NCBI GenBank assembly: GCA_964468415.1
Contig: CAYXUS010000040.1
Location: 1-16,364 of the forward strand
Reading direction: 5' to 3'
Origin: Caldithrix sp964468415
GTDB taxonomy: Bacteria > Calditrichota > Calditrichia > Calditrichales > Calditrichaceae
Length of the DNA stretch: 16,364 bases
The position numbers and the translations under genes were made by a program. How positions within the stretch are numbered: position 1 is the first letter of the stretch; each line of letters begins with the position of its first letter. The notes beneath the pieces are model-generated. The model was not told where the DNA came from and did not search any database. It worked only from the letters and a program-made list of their open reading frames with translations. Below are positions 8,041 to 15,374 of this stretch, piece after piece.

Positions 8041-8058
8041 TTGCAAGCATAATGCCAA
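8041..8058 (-). promoter_or_regulatory. Sigma-54 (RpoN) -24/-12 promoter of the glucanase operon
   Basis: The minus strand reads TTGGCATTATGCTTGCAA. This fits the RpoN consensus TGGCAY-N5-TTGCW in every defined base, with GG (8056-8055) and GC (8044-8043) separated by the required 10 nt. The predicted start of transcription is near 8031, giving a leader of about 20 nt to the ATG at 8009-8011. RpoN promoters need an AAA+ enhancer-binding activator; none is encoded in this window. Confidence 0.75.
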
Positions 8059-8198
8059 AAGGAGATTATCTTTCTTTTCCATTAAAAAAATACAAAATAA
8101 GCGTGCCGAACAAAACAAAAAAACGCGAAATAGCGGGAAGCAGAGAAAGTGAAGAGCAGCAAGAGATGTGCCTCGTAATATTTTTCCCCGCGATTAAT

Positions 8199-8240
8199 TA
8201 TTATCATAGTAATAATACTTTTTTTATTATTATGATAATA
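8199..8240. repeat. AT-rich inverted repeat upstream of the sigma-54 promoter
   Basis: Left arm TATTATCAT (8199-8207) then AATAATA (8211-8217); right arm TATTATT (8225-8231) then ATGATAATA (8232-8240). Together they form 16 bp with a 3-nt bulge (AGT) and a 7-nt C/T loop. No U-run follows on either strand beyond the AT arms, so it is not a normal terminator. It lies about 168-209 nt upstream of the predicted sigma-54 start, within the usual range of enhancer-binding protein sites. An activator-site role is inference. Confidence 0.55.
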
Positions 8241-8261
8241 TAAGCAGTCGGTGGTTGGGCA

Positions 8262-8296
8262 CGGGTTTCCGAGGCGCGTTGCGCCTCAGAAACCCG
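8262..8296. repeat. Strong GC-rich hairpin
   Basis: CGGGTTTCCGAGGCGC (8262-8277), loop GTT, GCGCCTCAGAAACCCG (8281-8296): a 16-bp stem with a single mismatch. It sits between the pyrophosphorylase gene and the glucanase operon, which are transcribed in the same direction. No U-run follows on the minus strand. It could be a repetitive extragenic palindrome or a barrier to read-through. Confidence 0.6.
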
Positions 8297-8516
8297 ATGA
8301 TGATGGACGAATAGCAATGGTGCAAGGATGAAGTTAACGGATGCTTTTGGCCTGCCTTTCAGGCACTTCCCGGCTCATTCAGGAGCCCTTCCCCGGTGGA
8401 AAAATTACCTTCGTGCTGAGCCTGTCCCAAATAATTTCGGTTTACCGCAATCCGGGATTTGCCGACACGGCAACACGGTTCAAGAAGTCGCGCCAGCAAT
8501 TCGTAATTGGAACAAA
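8297..8516. other. Intergenic spacer with clustered short hairpins
   Basis: No credible gene. Three short inverted repeats are visible: GCCTG/CAGGC (8350-8364), GGCTC/GAGCC (8372-8387) and TGCCG/CGGCA (8460-8472). Small open frames here lack ribosome binding sites and protein-like composition. The cluster may be a decayed repeat element or the 3' untranslated region of the pyrophosphorylase transcript. Confidence 0.4.
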
Positions 8517-9926
8517 TCATCCTAAGTAAAAGGGTGCCGTAATTTGCGGAATTTGTTTCCGTTTGGCACGTACTTCTTCTTCATCCAGAGCAAACAGGGG
8601 GCTTATTTCCAGCGGAAACTGGGGCAGTCCGTTTTCGCTCATCGGAACTTCTACCCCGGCTGCCAGCAGCCACTGGGCATAATTACGCATTAAATCTTCC
8701 CGGGCTGTTTGCGGACTTTCGAAGCCTTCTTTGTTCTTTACCGCGCTGAACTCTTTCTGCCGATCCACTTCAATGGTGCAGACCTTCCGGGCATCTAATA
8801 GCGCGTCAAAAATAAATGTTTCGAATTTGAAGCCGTTTTTTTCTTCAGGGAATATTTTCTCCCCTTTTTCATTGAGGTACGGGATCGATTTTTGGGCAAT
8901 GTGGAAGGGCAGCTTAAAGCCATTTTTATTTTCCTTTTCCACAAAATCCACGTTAATCACATGAATGGCAATAGAACCGGCCCAAAATTTCAGGCGGCCA
9001 TCCGCGGTGGTGGCATACATGTGTTCCTCGTCCAGATCGCTGTATTCCACAACGCCGATTTTACCGTCAATTTTACAGATGACTCCTACCCGATCTTCCG
9101 GGCGGATTTTGCGGACGACTTTGTTTGACATTTCTGCCTGTTCCGCAATGTGATACCCAATAAACACCGGATCGCACATTTTCACTAAAACGTTGTCCAC
9201 CTGAAAGTAAAAAAGATATTCGATTCCGCGCCTTTTCATGTCATCGACGGCACCACTATCCCACAAAGCCTTCAGAACCCCACCGTGGCCATTGGGGCTT
9301 TCAAAAATGTGATTTTTTTCGTCCAACAAAAATTTTCCATTCTTATCTACGGCCGGAAGCATCTCCTGAACAAAGAAAATCACATTCTCTTTCCCCAGAT
9401 CAAAATAATCGTGTGATTCAAAAAATTCCTGCGTTTCCTGATGATTGGCCTGGCTGGTCATGATGTACCAGGGCAAAGTGACCCCGTATTTCAGAGACAT
9501 GGCCTTAATTTTTTCGGCATGAAGCTGAAACAGTGTCTTGTTTTTAACAGGGGTGATGGGAAAGCATCCTTTGGGGCCGGGAAAGCCCAAACGTGACCCC
9601 TGGCCTCCGGCCACCAAAACAACGCCCACTTTTCCTGTTCGCAGAGCTTTTTCTCCCAATGCAGCTGCTTGAGAATCGCGTGCGGCGCGTTCTTCCAAAG
9701 TAATTACCTCAGCCGGTTCAATGGCTTGCTCAATTTTTTTTCGGGGATGCAAAGCCAAATCGATTAGCTCGTTCATTTGTTGCCAGTCGATGCGTGCCAA
9801 TTGTTGAATAAAGGCTTCCTTTTGAGACTCTGTTAATTCGGGCCAGAACCTAAAAATATGTTCCTGCCCGTTGCGGCGCACCAATTCCATAACGCTTTGC
9901 CAGCGTGCGGTATCTTGTGATGTCAT
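8517..9926 (-). CDS. UDPGP-family UDP-N-acetylhexosamine pyrophosphorylase (UAP1-like)
   Basis: A 469-residue cytoplasmic nucleotidyltransferase of the eukaryote-like UDPGP type 1 family. It is predicted to make UDP-GlcNAc (or UDP-GalNAc/UDP-Glc) from UTP and the sugar 1-phosphate for envelope glycans. Visible motifs: UTP-binding VAGGQGSRLG (105-114) with PGPKGCFPI; TLFQLHAEKI; PWYIMTSQ; ENVIFFVQEMLPA; PNGHGG (211-216); FQVDNVLVKMCDPVFIGY (241-258, metal-binding D); VGVICKIDGKIGVVEYS; PNGFKFE-like KNGFKFETFIFD. This order and wording match animal UAP1/AGX closely, whereas most bacteria use GlmU. Sugar specificity cannot be read with certainty. The start ATG at 9924-9926 has AAGGA 8 nt upstream; that AAGGA touches the upstream gene's TAA, indicating translational coupling with the response regulator 10 nt away. 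Confidence 0.88.
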   Translation of the reverse strand: MTSQDTARWQSVMELVRRNGQEHIFRFWPELTESQKEAFIQQLARIDWQQMNELIDLALHPRKKIEQAIEPAEVITLEERAARDSQAAALGEKALRTGKVGVVLVAGGQGSRLGFPGPKGCFPITPVKNKTLFQLHAEKIKAMSLKYGVTLPWYIMTSQANHQETQEFFESHDYFDLGKENVIFFVQEMLPAVDKNGKFLLDEKNHIFESPNGHGGVLKALWDSGAVDDMKRRGIEYLFYFQVDNVLVKMCDPVFIGYHIAEQAEMSNKVVRKIRPEDRVGVICKIDGKIGVVEYSDLDEEHMYATTADGRLKFWAGSIAIHVINVDFVEKENKNGFKLPFHIAQKSIPYLNEKGEKIFPEEKNGFKFETFIFDALLDARKVCTIEVDRQKEFSAVKNKEGFESPQTAREDLMRNYAQWLLAAGVEVPMSENGLPQFPLEISPLFALDEEEVRAKRKQIPQITAPFYLG

Positions 9927-9936
9927 GGGAGTTTCC

Positions 9937-12123
9937 TTACCATTGATTATCTACAACAATAATTGTCAGGTCATCGTCAAAATTATTGGATCCGGTAAAA
10001 CGGGACAAACTTTTCTTAGCCCGCTGAACAAAATCCTGAGGGGATTTTTTAATATGTTTTTTCATAAGGTTTGAAATGCGTGGCGTACCAAATTGTTCTT
10101 CGCGGGCATTAATCGCTTCATTCATTCCATCCGTGTAAATCATCAAACGGGTAGGATCGTTTAATGGCATGGCCTTTTGCTCAAATTCTACTCCGTCGCT
10201 GAGAATGCCCAACAAAAAGCCATTGGTATCCAGTTCGGTAATTTGCTGCGTACGGTAATTGTACAGCAAAGGCCGGGGATGGCCGGCATTGGCATAATGC
10301 AGTACCTTATTCTGGCGATCGTAAACTGCCAGAAAAGCACTAAAAAATTCGCCCATCTGTAAAATGCTGCTAAAATCCCGATTCATTTTTTCCAGCACCA
10401 CCGCCGGTTTCAAAATTTCATCGCTGTATTTGTGCAGCGTCATTTTAAACATGGCCGAAAGCATGGCAGCCGCTACCCCGTGGCCGGAGGCATCCGCCAG
10501 AATAACGGCCAAATATCGCCCGTCTTTTTCAATAATATCATAAAAATCGCCACCTAACTGGCTGGAAGGAATGTACAGGGCAGCTAATTTCAAGTCGTTT
10601 AATTCGGGTAATACTTCCGGAAGCAAACTTTGCTGAAATTCGGCTGCTTTCTGTAAATCGGCCAGTAAGCGTTTATTCTGCCCTTCAATAATCTTTTTCT
10701 GATTTTCTACTTCATTCAGGGCTTTGCGTAGCTTATCGGCCTGAATCTCCAATTGCCGGTTCTGTTCGGTAATCTTGTCCATTAATTCAATACGTTCTTT
10801 ACCAATGCCCAGATATTCGGCAATGGCTTCCAGCATAAAGCGGTCGGTTTCGTCCAGCGTAATATTTTCGATGTTCTCAATATTCAGCACCCCAAAAACC
10901 CGGTCTTTAAAGCGGATGGGAAAAGCAAACTCACTGTGCGTGTTTTCCAGCGATCCCTGATAAAAGAAGGGGATTTTTTGCACATCGGTCGCAATGATTT
11001 CTTTTCCATGTGTAAAAACATGCCCCACAATCCCTGTGGCTTTGTTCATGGTCATGCCAATGGGGAATTTGTTCTTTATCCGATCGATATTTAGCCCGGA
11101 AAGAGCGAAAAGTACCAAGGCGTCCTTTTGGGGGTCGTAAAAATAAATTGAAACCTGTGACGATTCAAAGAAGGTTTTTACCAAACGTTCGCTAACAAAC
11201 TGGCTGATTTCTTGCAATTCGTTGCAAGAAGCTATCTTTTTACCGATTTCATTAATGGTTTGCAGTTGAAGGTAACGTTTTTCCAGCAATTGATCGTTTT
11301 TGATTTGCTCGGTTACGTCAAAAAAGTTTTCGATACCACCAACTACATTCCCCTGTTCATCCAGGATGGCATTCGCATTGCGACTGATGAAACGCAGTTC
11401 TCCCGAGCGGGTCATTATTTGGGCAACCACATTTTTAAATTGTAAGGCTTTGGCTTTGGGAGAAATTAAAGCGCCTTCGAGAATGAAGATGTCTTCCAAT
11501 TTCTTTCCCAAGGCATCTTCGGTAGAATAGCCCGTCAGCTTTTCGGCCTCGGAATTCCATGCAGTAATTCGTCCGTTTTGATCGTAAGCAATGATGGCAG
11601 AAGGTGCACTTTCCACAATTTTTTGCAAGTAATCGCGGGTTACACGAACGTTTTTTAGCAGTTCTTCCAGTTGCGATGTGTAATTGCGAATCTTTTCTCT
11701 GAGCCGTAGGCGTTCCAATGCGCGGTCTATGGTTAACTTTAAGGTATCCGAATCAACAGGTTTCAGGATGAAATCGGAGGCTCTGTTTTTTAAGGCATCA
11801 ATAACCATCTCGCTGTCATTATAGGCCGTTAAAACGATAATTTCTGTATGATCGTCGTTTTTGCGGATTTCATGCAGAAGTTCCAGCCCCGACATGCCGG
11901 GCATGCGTAAATCGGTGATGATAATTTGCGGTTGGTGTTCATGGTACAGGCGTAAACCTTCTTCGGCAGAACGCGCCCGCAAAACCAAAAAACCATGAAT
12001 TTTTAACAGATCGGTTAATGTGTTTAGAACATCCCGCTCGTCATCAATGATTAAAATTTTGGTATGGACTTGTTTAACTTTTTCGTTTTTTGCTTTTTCT
12101 TGAAAGAGCTGGAGCCACCCCAT
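9937..12123 (-). CDS. Response regulator with PAS, GAF and PP2C (RsbU/SpoIIE-type) phosphatase domains
   Basis: A 728-residue cytoplasmic signalling protein. The REC domain (about 21-143) has acidic pocket D27/D28, phosphoacceptor D71 in ITDLRMPG, T99 and K121. A PAS domain (about 163-275) contains VESAPSAIIAYDQNGRITAWN, then FDVTEQ. A GAF domain (about 285-440) contains IGKKIASCNELQEI, then GIVGHVF, then FPIRFKDRVFGVLNIEN. A coiled coil (about 445-495) is followed by the PP2C-type serine phosphatase (about 500-728): GGDFYD (524-529), LADASGHG (542-549), YTDGMNEA (663-670), DDDLTIIVV. Metal-binding Asp residues are present, so it should be active. In related systems such phosphatases act on anti-sigma-factor antagonists; no partner gene lies nearby. 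No kinase, AAA+ or DNA-binding domain is present. The start has AAAAGG 10 nt upstream. The downstream pyrophosphorylase is coupled. Confidence 0.92.
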   Translation of the reverse strand: MGWLQLFQEKAKNEKVKQVHTKILIIDDERDVLNTLTDLLKIHGFLVLRARSAEEGLRLYHEHQPQIIITDLRMPGMSGLELLHEIRKNDDHTEIIVLTAYNDSEMVIDALKNRASDFILKPVDSDTLKLTIDRALERLRLREKIRNYTSQLEELLKNVRVTRDYLQKIVESAPSAIIAYDQNGRITAWNSEAEKLTGYSTEDALGKKLEDIFILEGALISPKAKALQFKNVVAQIMTRSGELRFISRNANAILDEQGNVVGGIENFFDVTEQIKNDQLLEKRYLQLQTINEIGKKIASCNELQEISQFVSERLVKTFFESSQVSIYFYDPQKDALVLFALSGLNIDRIKNKFPIGMTMNKATGIVGHVFTHGKEIIATDVQKIPFFYQGSLENTHSEFAFPIRFKDRVFGVLNIENIENITLDETDRFMLEAIAEYLGIGKERIELMDKITEQNRQLEIQADKLRKALNEVENQKKIIEGQNKRLLADLQKAAEFQQSLLPEVLPELNDLKLAALYIPSSQLGGDFYDIIEKDGRYLAVILADASGHGVAAAMLSAMFKMTLHKYSDEILKPAVVLEKMNRDFSSILQMGEFFSAFLAVYDRQNKVLHYANAGHPRPLLYNYRTQQITELDTNGFLLGILSDGVEFEQKAMPLNDPTRLMIYTDGMNEAINAREEQFGTPRISNLMKKHIKKSPQDFVQRAKKSLSRFTGSNNFDDDLTIIVVDNQW

Positions 12124-12156
12124 AATGTACTTACCTTTTCATTAAGTCACAATTCA

Positions 12157-12177
12157 CTGCAATATTTTATATTGCAG
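12157..12177. promoter_or_regulatory. Palindrome upstream of the response regulator gene
   Basis: Perfect 9-bp arms CTGCAATAT (12157-12165) and ATATTGCAG (12169-12177) around TTT, 33 nt before the response regulator start. The form (dyad with odd spacer, AT-rich centre) suits a dimeric repressor or activator site. No U-run follows, so it is not an intrinsic terminator of the preceding glycerate kinase gene. The bound protein is unknown. Confidence 0.5.
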
Positions 12178-12284
12178 ACAGATTAAACGATTAAAAAAAC
12201 AAGAGGTTATCAGAACCCCGTTATTAAATATTTAGCAAACGTAAAAAATCCCTGTTTATATCTTCGAACAAAAATTATTTTTTT

Positions 12285-13610
12285 TTAGTGCAAAAAAAGG
12301 AGCAAATCCATAACATTTGTTCCTGTTGGCCCCGTAATAACCAGTTGATCCAGCGCCTTAAAAAAATGGTAGGAATCGTTATGGGCCAGAAAGGTTTCGG
12401 GACTTAGATTAAGTGCCTCAACCTTCTGCCAGGTGCTTTCATCAATCCAGGCACCTGCCGCTTCAGTCGGTCCATCGGTTCCATCGGTACCGACCGAGCA
12501 AAAATAGAAAGGTTTGCTCTGACGCCCCAGGGCCGTTAAAACAGCCAACGCCATTTCCTGATTGCGCCCGCCTTTGCCTTTGCCTTTCAGGGTTACGGTT
12601 GGTTCCCCGCCCAACAGCAAACATCCCGGAGATGCAACCGGTAAACCGTTTTGAAGGCTGCTGGCAAAGATTCCCCCTAAAAGTTGAGCGATTTCCCGAA
12701 CTTCTCCCTGTAAACGATCGGTAAGAATTAACGGCGTGACTCCATGCTCTTTGGCAACCTGTGCGGCCCGGGTTAAAGCGCGCAGATTGTTCCCCAAAAT
12801 AAAATTGTGGATGGCCTTAAAAAATGCCTGTTCCTGCTTCGGCGTTTCATTGATTTTTTGATTTAGCCCATGTTCCAAATAGCGTAAAATCCGCGGGGGT
12901 ACGTGTTGCAGTACTTGATGGTGCTCTAAAACCTGCCATGCATCCTTGAACGTTGTGGGATCGGGAACCGTGGGCCCGGAGGCAATGCTGTCCAACGGAT
13001 CGCCAATAACATCGGAAAGAATAAAAGTAAGTCCTGTAGCAGGTGCTACTGCACGCGCAAGTTGGCCTCCCTTAATGCGAGAAATGTGTTTTCGCACGGC
13101 ATTGATTTCTTGAATTGTGGCGCCGCATCCCAATAAAATTTCGTTTAATTTCTGAAGGTCGTCCAAAGTTAATGGTTTGGGAAGGGCCTCCATTAATGCC
13201 GAGCCTCCCCCGCTCAAAAGGACTATTACCAAATCGTCTTCGCCTGCCTTTTCTGCCAAACGCAAAATTTCTTCTCCGCCGATCAGAGTGTTTTGATCGG
13301 GCACGGGATGGCCCGCTTCCAGAATTCTGATTTTTTGCGTAGGAGCGCCATGTCCGTACTTTACCACAATCAGACCGTCGTCGATGCGAGGGCCCAAAAG
13401 TTTCTCGATGGCCAAAGCCATTTGACCCGAGGCTTTTCCGGCACCCACCACGTATATGTGCCGGTACCGGTTAAGGTCAAAGGTTTGTTGATGTACCAGC
13501 AACCGATCGTTTTCGATCCGAAGCTGTTCCGTAATCAATTGAAAAGGATCCACGGCCTTCAAAGCCGCTTTCAACATTTTTTGCGCCAGGGTTGCTAATG
13601 TTTTACTCAT
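12285..13610 (-). CDS. Glycerate 2-kinase (DUF4147/MOFRL family)
   Basis: A 441-residue cytoplasmic kinase predicted to phosphorylate D-glycerate with ATP to 2-phosphoglycerate (GckA/TtuD-type), feeding serine, hydroxypyruvate or Entner-Doudoroff-like intermediates into lower glycolysis. The N-terminal DUF4147 domain (about 8-240) shows YVVGAGKASGQMA, GHPVPDQNT, VLLSGGGSALMEALP, NAVRKHISRIKGGQLA and LSDVIGDPLDSIASGPTVPD. The C-terminal MOFRL domain (about 320-435) shows LLGGEPTVTLKGKGKGGRNQ, then FCSVGTDGTDGPTEAAGA. The length matches the family. ATG at 13608-13610 has AGGA 10 nt upstream. It diverges from the EamA transporter across a 63-nt gap and is separated from the response regulator by 161 nt, so it is probably its own unit. 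I see no defect. Confidence 0.93.
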   Translation of the reverse strand: MSKTLATLAQKMLKAALKAVDPFQLITEQLRIENDRLLVHQQTFDLNRYRHIYVVGAGKASGQMALAIEKLLGPRIDDGLIVVKYGHGAPTQKIRILEAGHPVPDQNTLIGGEEILRLAEKAGEDDLVIVLLSGGGSALMEALPKPLTLDDLQKLNEILLGCGATIQEINAVRKHISRIKGGQLARAVAPATGLTFILSDVIGDPLDSIASGPTVPDPTTFKDAWQVLEHHQVLQHVPPRILRYLEHGLNQKINETPKQEQAFFKAIHNFILGNNLRALTRAAQVAKEHGVTPLILTDRLQGEVREIAQLLGGIFASSLQNGLPVASPGCLLLGGEPTVTLKGKGKGGRNQEMALAVLTALGRQSKPFYFCSVGTDGTDGPTEAAGAWIDESTWQKVEALNLSPETFLAHNDSYHFFKALDQLVITGPTGTNVMDLLLFLH

Positions 13611-13673
13611 AAAAACTTGATCCTAAGGTTCGTTTCCCTTAAATATGCTTAAAAGAATAAGTGAAAAAGCGTT

Positions 13674-14540
13674 ATGTTGCAATATCTGGTCTTATTTTTC
13701 GGCGTTTTTGTCATTTCCTGGAGTTCCGTTCTAATCCGCTGGATCGGAAATGTGTCTCCACTGGTCATTTCATTTTACCGCTTGCTTTTCAGTGCCTTAA
13801 TGCTGCTTCCGTTTGTCATACTACGCCGGAGGTCGGGCAGCCAAACTTTTTCCCTGCGGCCAAATCGTTCTTTTGTATTGGCCGGTTTTTTTCTGGCTTT
13901 GCATTTTTTTAGCTGGATTCAATCATTGCAGTTAACCACGGTGGCCCATTCCATTTTTCTGGAAAGCACGCATCCGATTTTTGCCTTAATTCTGTCCTAC
14001 TTTGTTTTAAAAGAACGGAGCACCTTATGGACAAAGCTGGGAATTGCCCTGGCCCTTGCGGGAATGTACCTGATTGTGGCCGCCGAGCCACAAAATGCCG
14101 GCAAGCACATTACCGGAGATTTGTTGGCCATTCTTTCCGCCTTTTCGCTGGCAGCTTATTTATTGGTCGCCCGTTTTTTTACCCGAAAAACCGCTCTGCT
14201 TCCCTATCTGGTACAGGTGTACGGTTCTGCGGCAATCATTACGCTTGTTTTTATTTTGCTCCGTGGCACTCCTTTGTTCCGTTTAACCACCAATCAACTG
14301 GCTTTGCTATTTATGCTGGCCCTGGGTCCCCATTTAACCGGACATTCATTACTGAACTGGGCGGCACGAAAGATGCCGGTGTATCTGGTTAATTTGGCCA
14401 TGCAGGCCGAGGCGGTATTGGCTTCTTTGTACGCCGCCTGGCTTTTACGGGAATACCCGGGCTGGGCGTTTGTTCCGGGTGCACTGTTAATTTTATTGGC
14501 TGTTAGCTTTATTTTTTTAGCCCGAAAGGAACCGGGATAA
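13674..14540 (+). CDS. EamA/DMT-family permease
   Basis: A 288-residue inner-membrane protein with about ten hydrophobic segments arranged as two EamA repeats (about 1-137 and 148-286). Features typical of the family: YRLLFSALMLLP after the first helix, a first-repeat end of FALILSYFVLKERSTLWTKL, GIALALAGMYLI, and a second-repeat element LASLYAAWLLREYPGWAFVPGALLIL. The substrate cannot be told from sequence; relatives export amino acids, nucleosides or other metabolites. The ATG at 13674 has no clear Shine-Dalgarno, and a GTG 13 nt upstream is out of frame. It is divergent from glycerate kinase and convergent with the ABC ATPase, 5 nt from stop to stop. Confidence 0.9.
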   Translation: MLQYLVLFFGVFVISWSSVLIRWIGNVSPLVISFYRLLFSALMLLPFVILRRRSGSQTFSLRPNRSFVLAGFFLALHFFSWIQSLQLTTVAHSIFLESTHPIFALILSYFVLKERSTLWTKLGIALALAGMYLIVAAEPQNAGKHITGDLLAILSAFSLAAYLLVARFFTRKTALLPYLVQVYGSAAIITLVFILLRGTPLFRLTTNQLALLFMLALGPHLTGHSLLNWAARKMPVYLVNLAMQAEAVLASLYAAWLLREYPGWAFVPGALLILLAVSFIFLARKEPG

Positions 14541-14545
14541 GACAC

Positions 14546-15307
14546 TCACAAATACTTGGTAGGTTTTGGTTGAATGGGGCCTTCGGTTTCACCATTCACA
14601 AATTGATGCACAATGGGATGGTCGGTTGTGTGGAGAGCGTGCAAATCGCCTTCGAAAATAATTTTTCCCATGTGCAGCATAACCACACGATCGGCAATGC
14701 GGTCCACACTTTGCATATCGTGCGTCACAATAATGGAAGTTACCTTCAGACGCTCGTTCAATTCGTTAATTAAATGATCGATGTTGGCAGCCATGATGGG
14801 ATCCAGCCCGGTTGTGGGTTCATCGTAAAGCACATATTTGGGATTCATGATGATGGCCCGGGCCAGGCCTACCCTTTTTTTCATGCCGCCGGACAATTCC
14901 GATGGTTTTAGATTCTGGATGCCCGGCAATCCGACCATTTCCAGTTTTTCGGCCACGCGCTTCTCGATTTCTTTTTGTGAAAGGTTCGTGTGTTCAACCA
15001 AAGGCAAGGCAATGTTTTCGGCCACCGTCATGGAATCGAATAAAGCGGCTCCTTGGAAGAGAAATCCGAATTGTTTTCTCAGGACAAACAGATCCTTTTG
15101 CGTAATCATTTTGATAGGCACATCATCCACCAAAATGTATCCCGCATCAGGCTGCATCAAATTCAGAATATTTTTAAGAAGCACGCTTTTGCCACAGCCG
15201 CTGCGCCCGATAATAACCAGTTTCTCGCCATCGTAAATTTTTAAATTTACGTCGCGTAAAACAGGTTTTCCATTAAATAATTTTTTTAAATTTATTATTT
15301 CTATCAT
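14546..15307 (-). CDS. mlaF: MlaF-like ABC transporter ATP-binding protein
   Basis: A 253-residue ATPase of the Mla/Mce lipid-transport type, which energises phospholipid movement between inner and outer membrane with MlaE (permease) and an MCE-domain protein. Walker A GRSGCGKS (34-41), Q-loop Q85 in FGFLFQGAALFDSMTV, signature LSGGM (138-142), Walker B YVLYDEP with E163, GLDP, switch H196 in VTHDM. The wording KSVLLKNILNL, FQGAALFDSMTV and LSGGMKKRVGLARAI is characteristic of MlaF/TTG2A. No mlaE or mlaD is adjacent: upstream is a restriction-modification module, downstream the convergent permease. The start ATG at 15305-15307 begins MIEIINLKKLF, as normal for the family, but lacks a Shine-Dalgarno. 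Confidence 0.88.
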   Translation of the reverse strand: MIEIINLKKLFNGKPVLRDVNLKIYDGEKLVIIGRSGCGKSVLLKNILNLMQPDAGYILVDDVPIKMITQKDLFVLRKQFGFLFQGAALFDSMTVAENIALPLVEHTNLSQKEIEKRVAEKLEMVGLPGIQNLKPSELSGGMKKRVGLARAIIMNPKYVLYDEPTTGLDPIMAANIDHLINELNERLKVTSIIVTHDMQSVDRIADRVVMLHMGKIIFEGDLHALHTTDHPIVHQFVNGETEGPIQPKPTKYL

Positions 15308-15316
15308 TTTTATCGT

Positions 15317-15344
15317 TTAATATTAGAGCAGGAATATATGTCAA
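15317..15344 (-). promoter_or_regulatory. Candidate sigma-70-type promoter of mlaF
   Basis: On the minus strand, TTGACA (15344-15339), a 16-nt spacer and TATTAA (15322-15317). The -35 is perfect, the -10 matches 4 of 6. Transcription would start about 3 nt before the mlaF ATG, giving an almost leaderless message, consistent with the missing Shine-Dalgarno. Confidence 0.45.
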
Positions 15345-15354
15345 AAAATATTCC
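15331..15354. repeat. Inverted repeat GGAATAT/ATATTCC over the -35 region
   Basis: GGAATAT (15331-15337) and ATATTCC (15348-15354) separated by 10 nt that contain the candidate -35 TTGACA. It lies between the endonuclease stop and mlaF. It could be an operator or a weak stem; without a GC stem it is a poor terminator. Confidence 0.35.
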
Positions 15355-15374
15355 AAAACGAAACTATTATTTCA

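Noticed and set aside
8199..8240. AT-rich dyad as an intrinsic terminator
   Set aside because: The stem has almost no G-C pairs and no U-run follows it on the minus strand, where the preceding operon is transcribed.
8052..8243. Small plus-strand open frame in the AT-rich spacer
   Set aside because: Composition is low-complexity (Lys/Ile/Phe/Asn rich), no ribosome binding site, and it overlaps the sigma-54 promoter on the other strand.
9937..12123. The response regulator as the sigma-54 activator of the glucanase operon
   Set aside because: It has no AAA+ domain, no GAFTGA motif and no helix-turn-helix; its output domain is a PP2C phosphatase.
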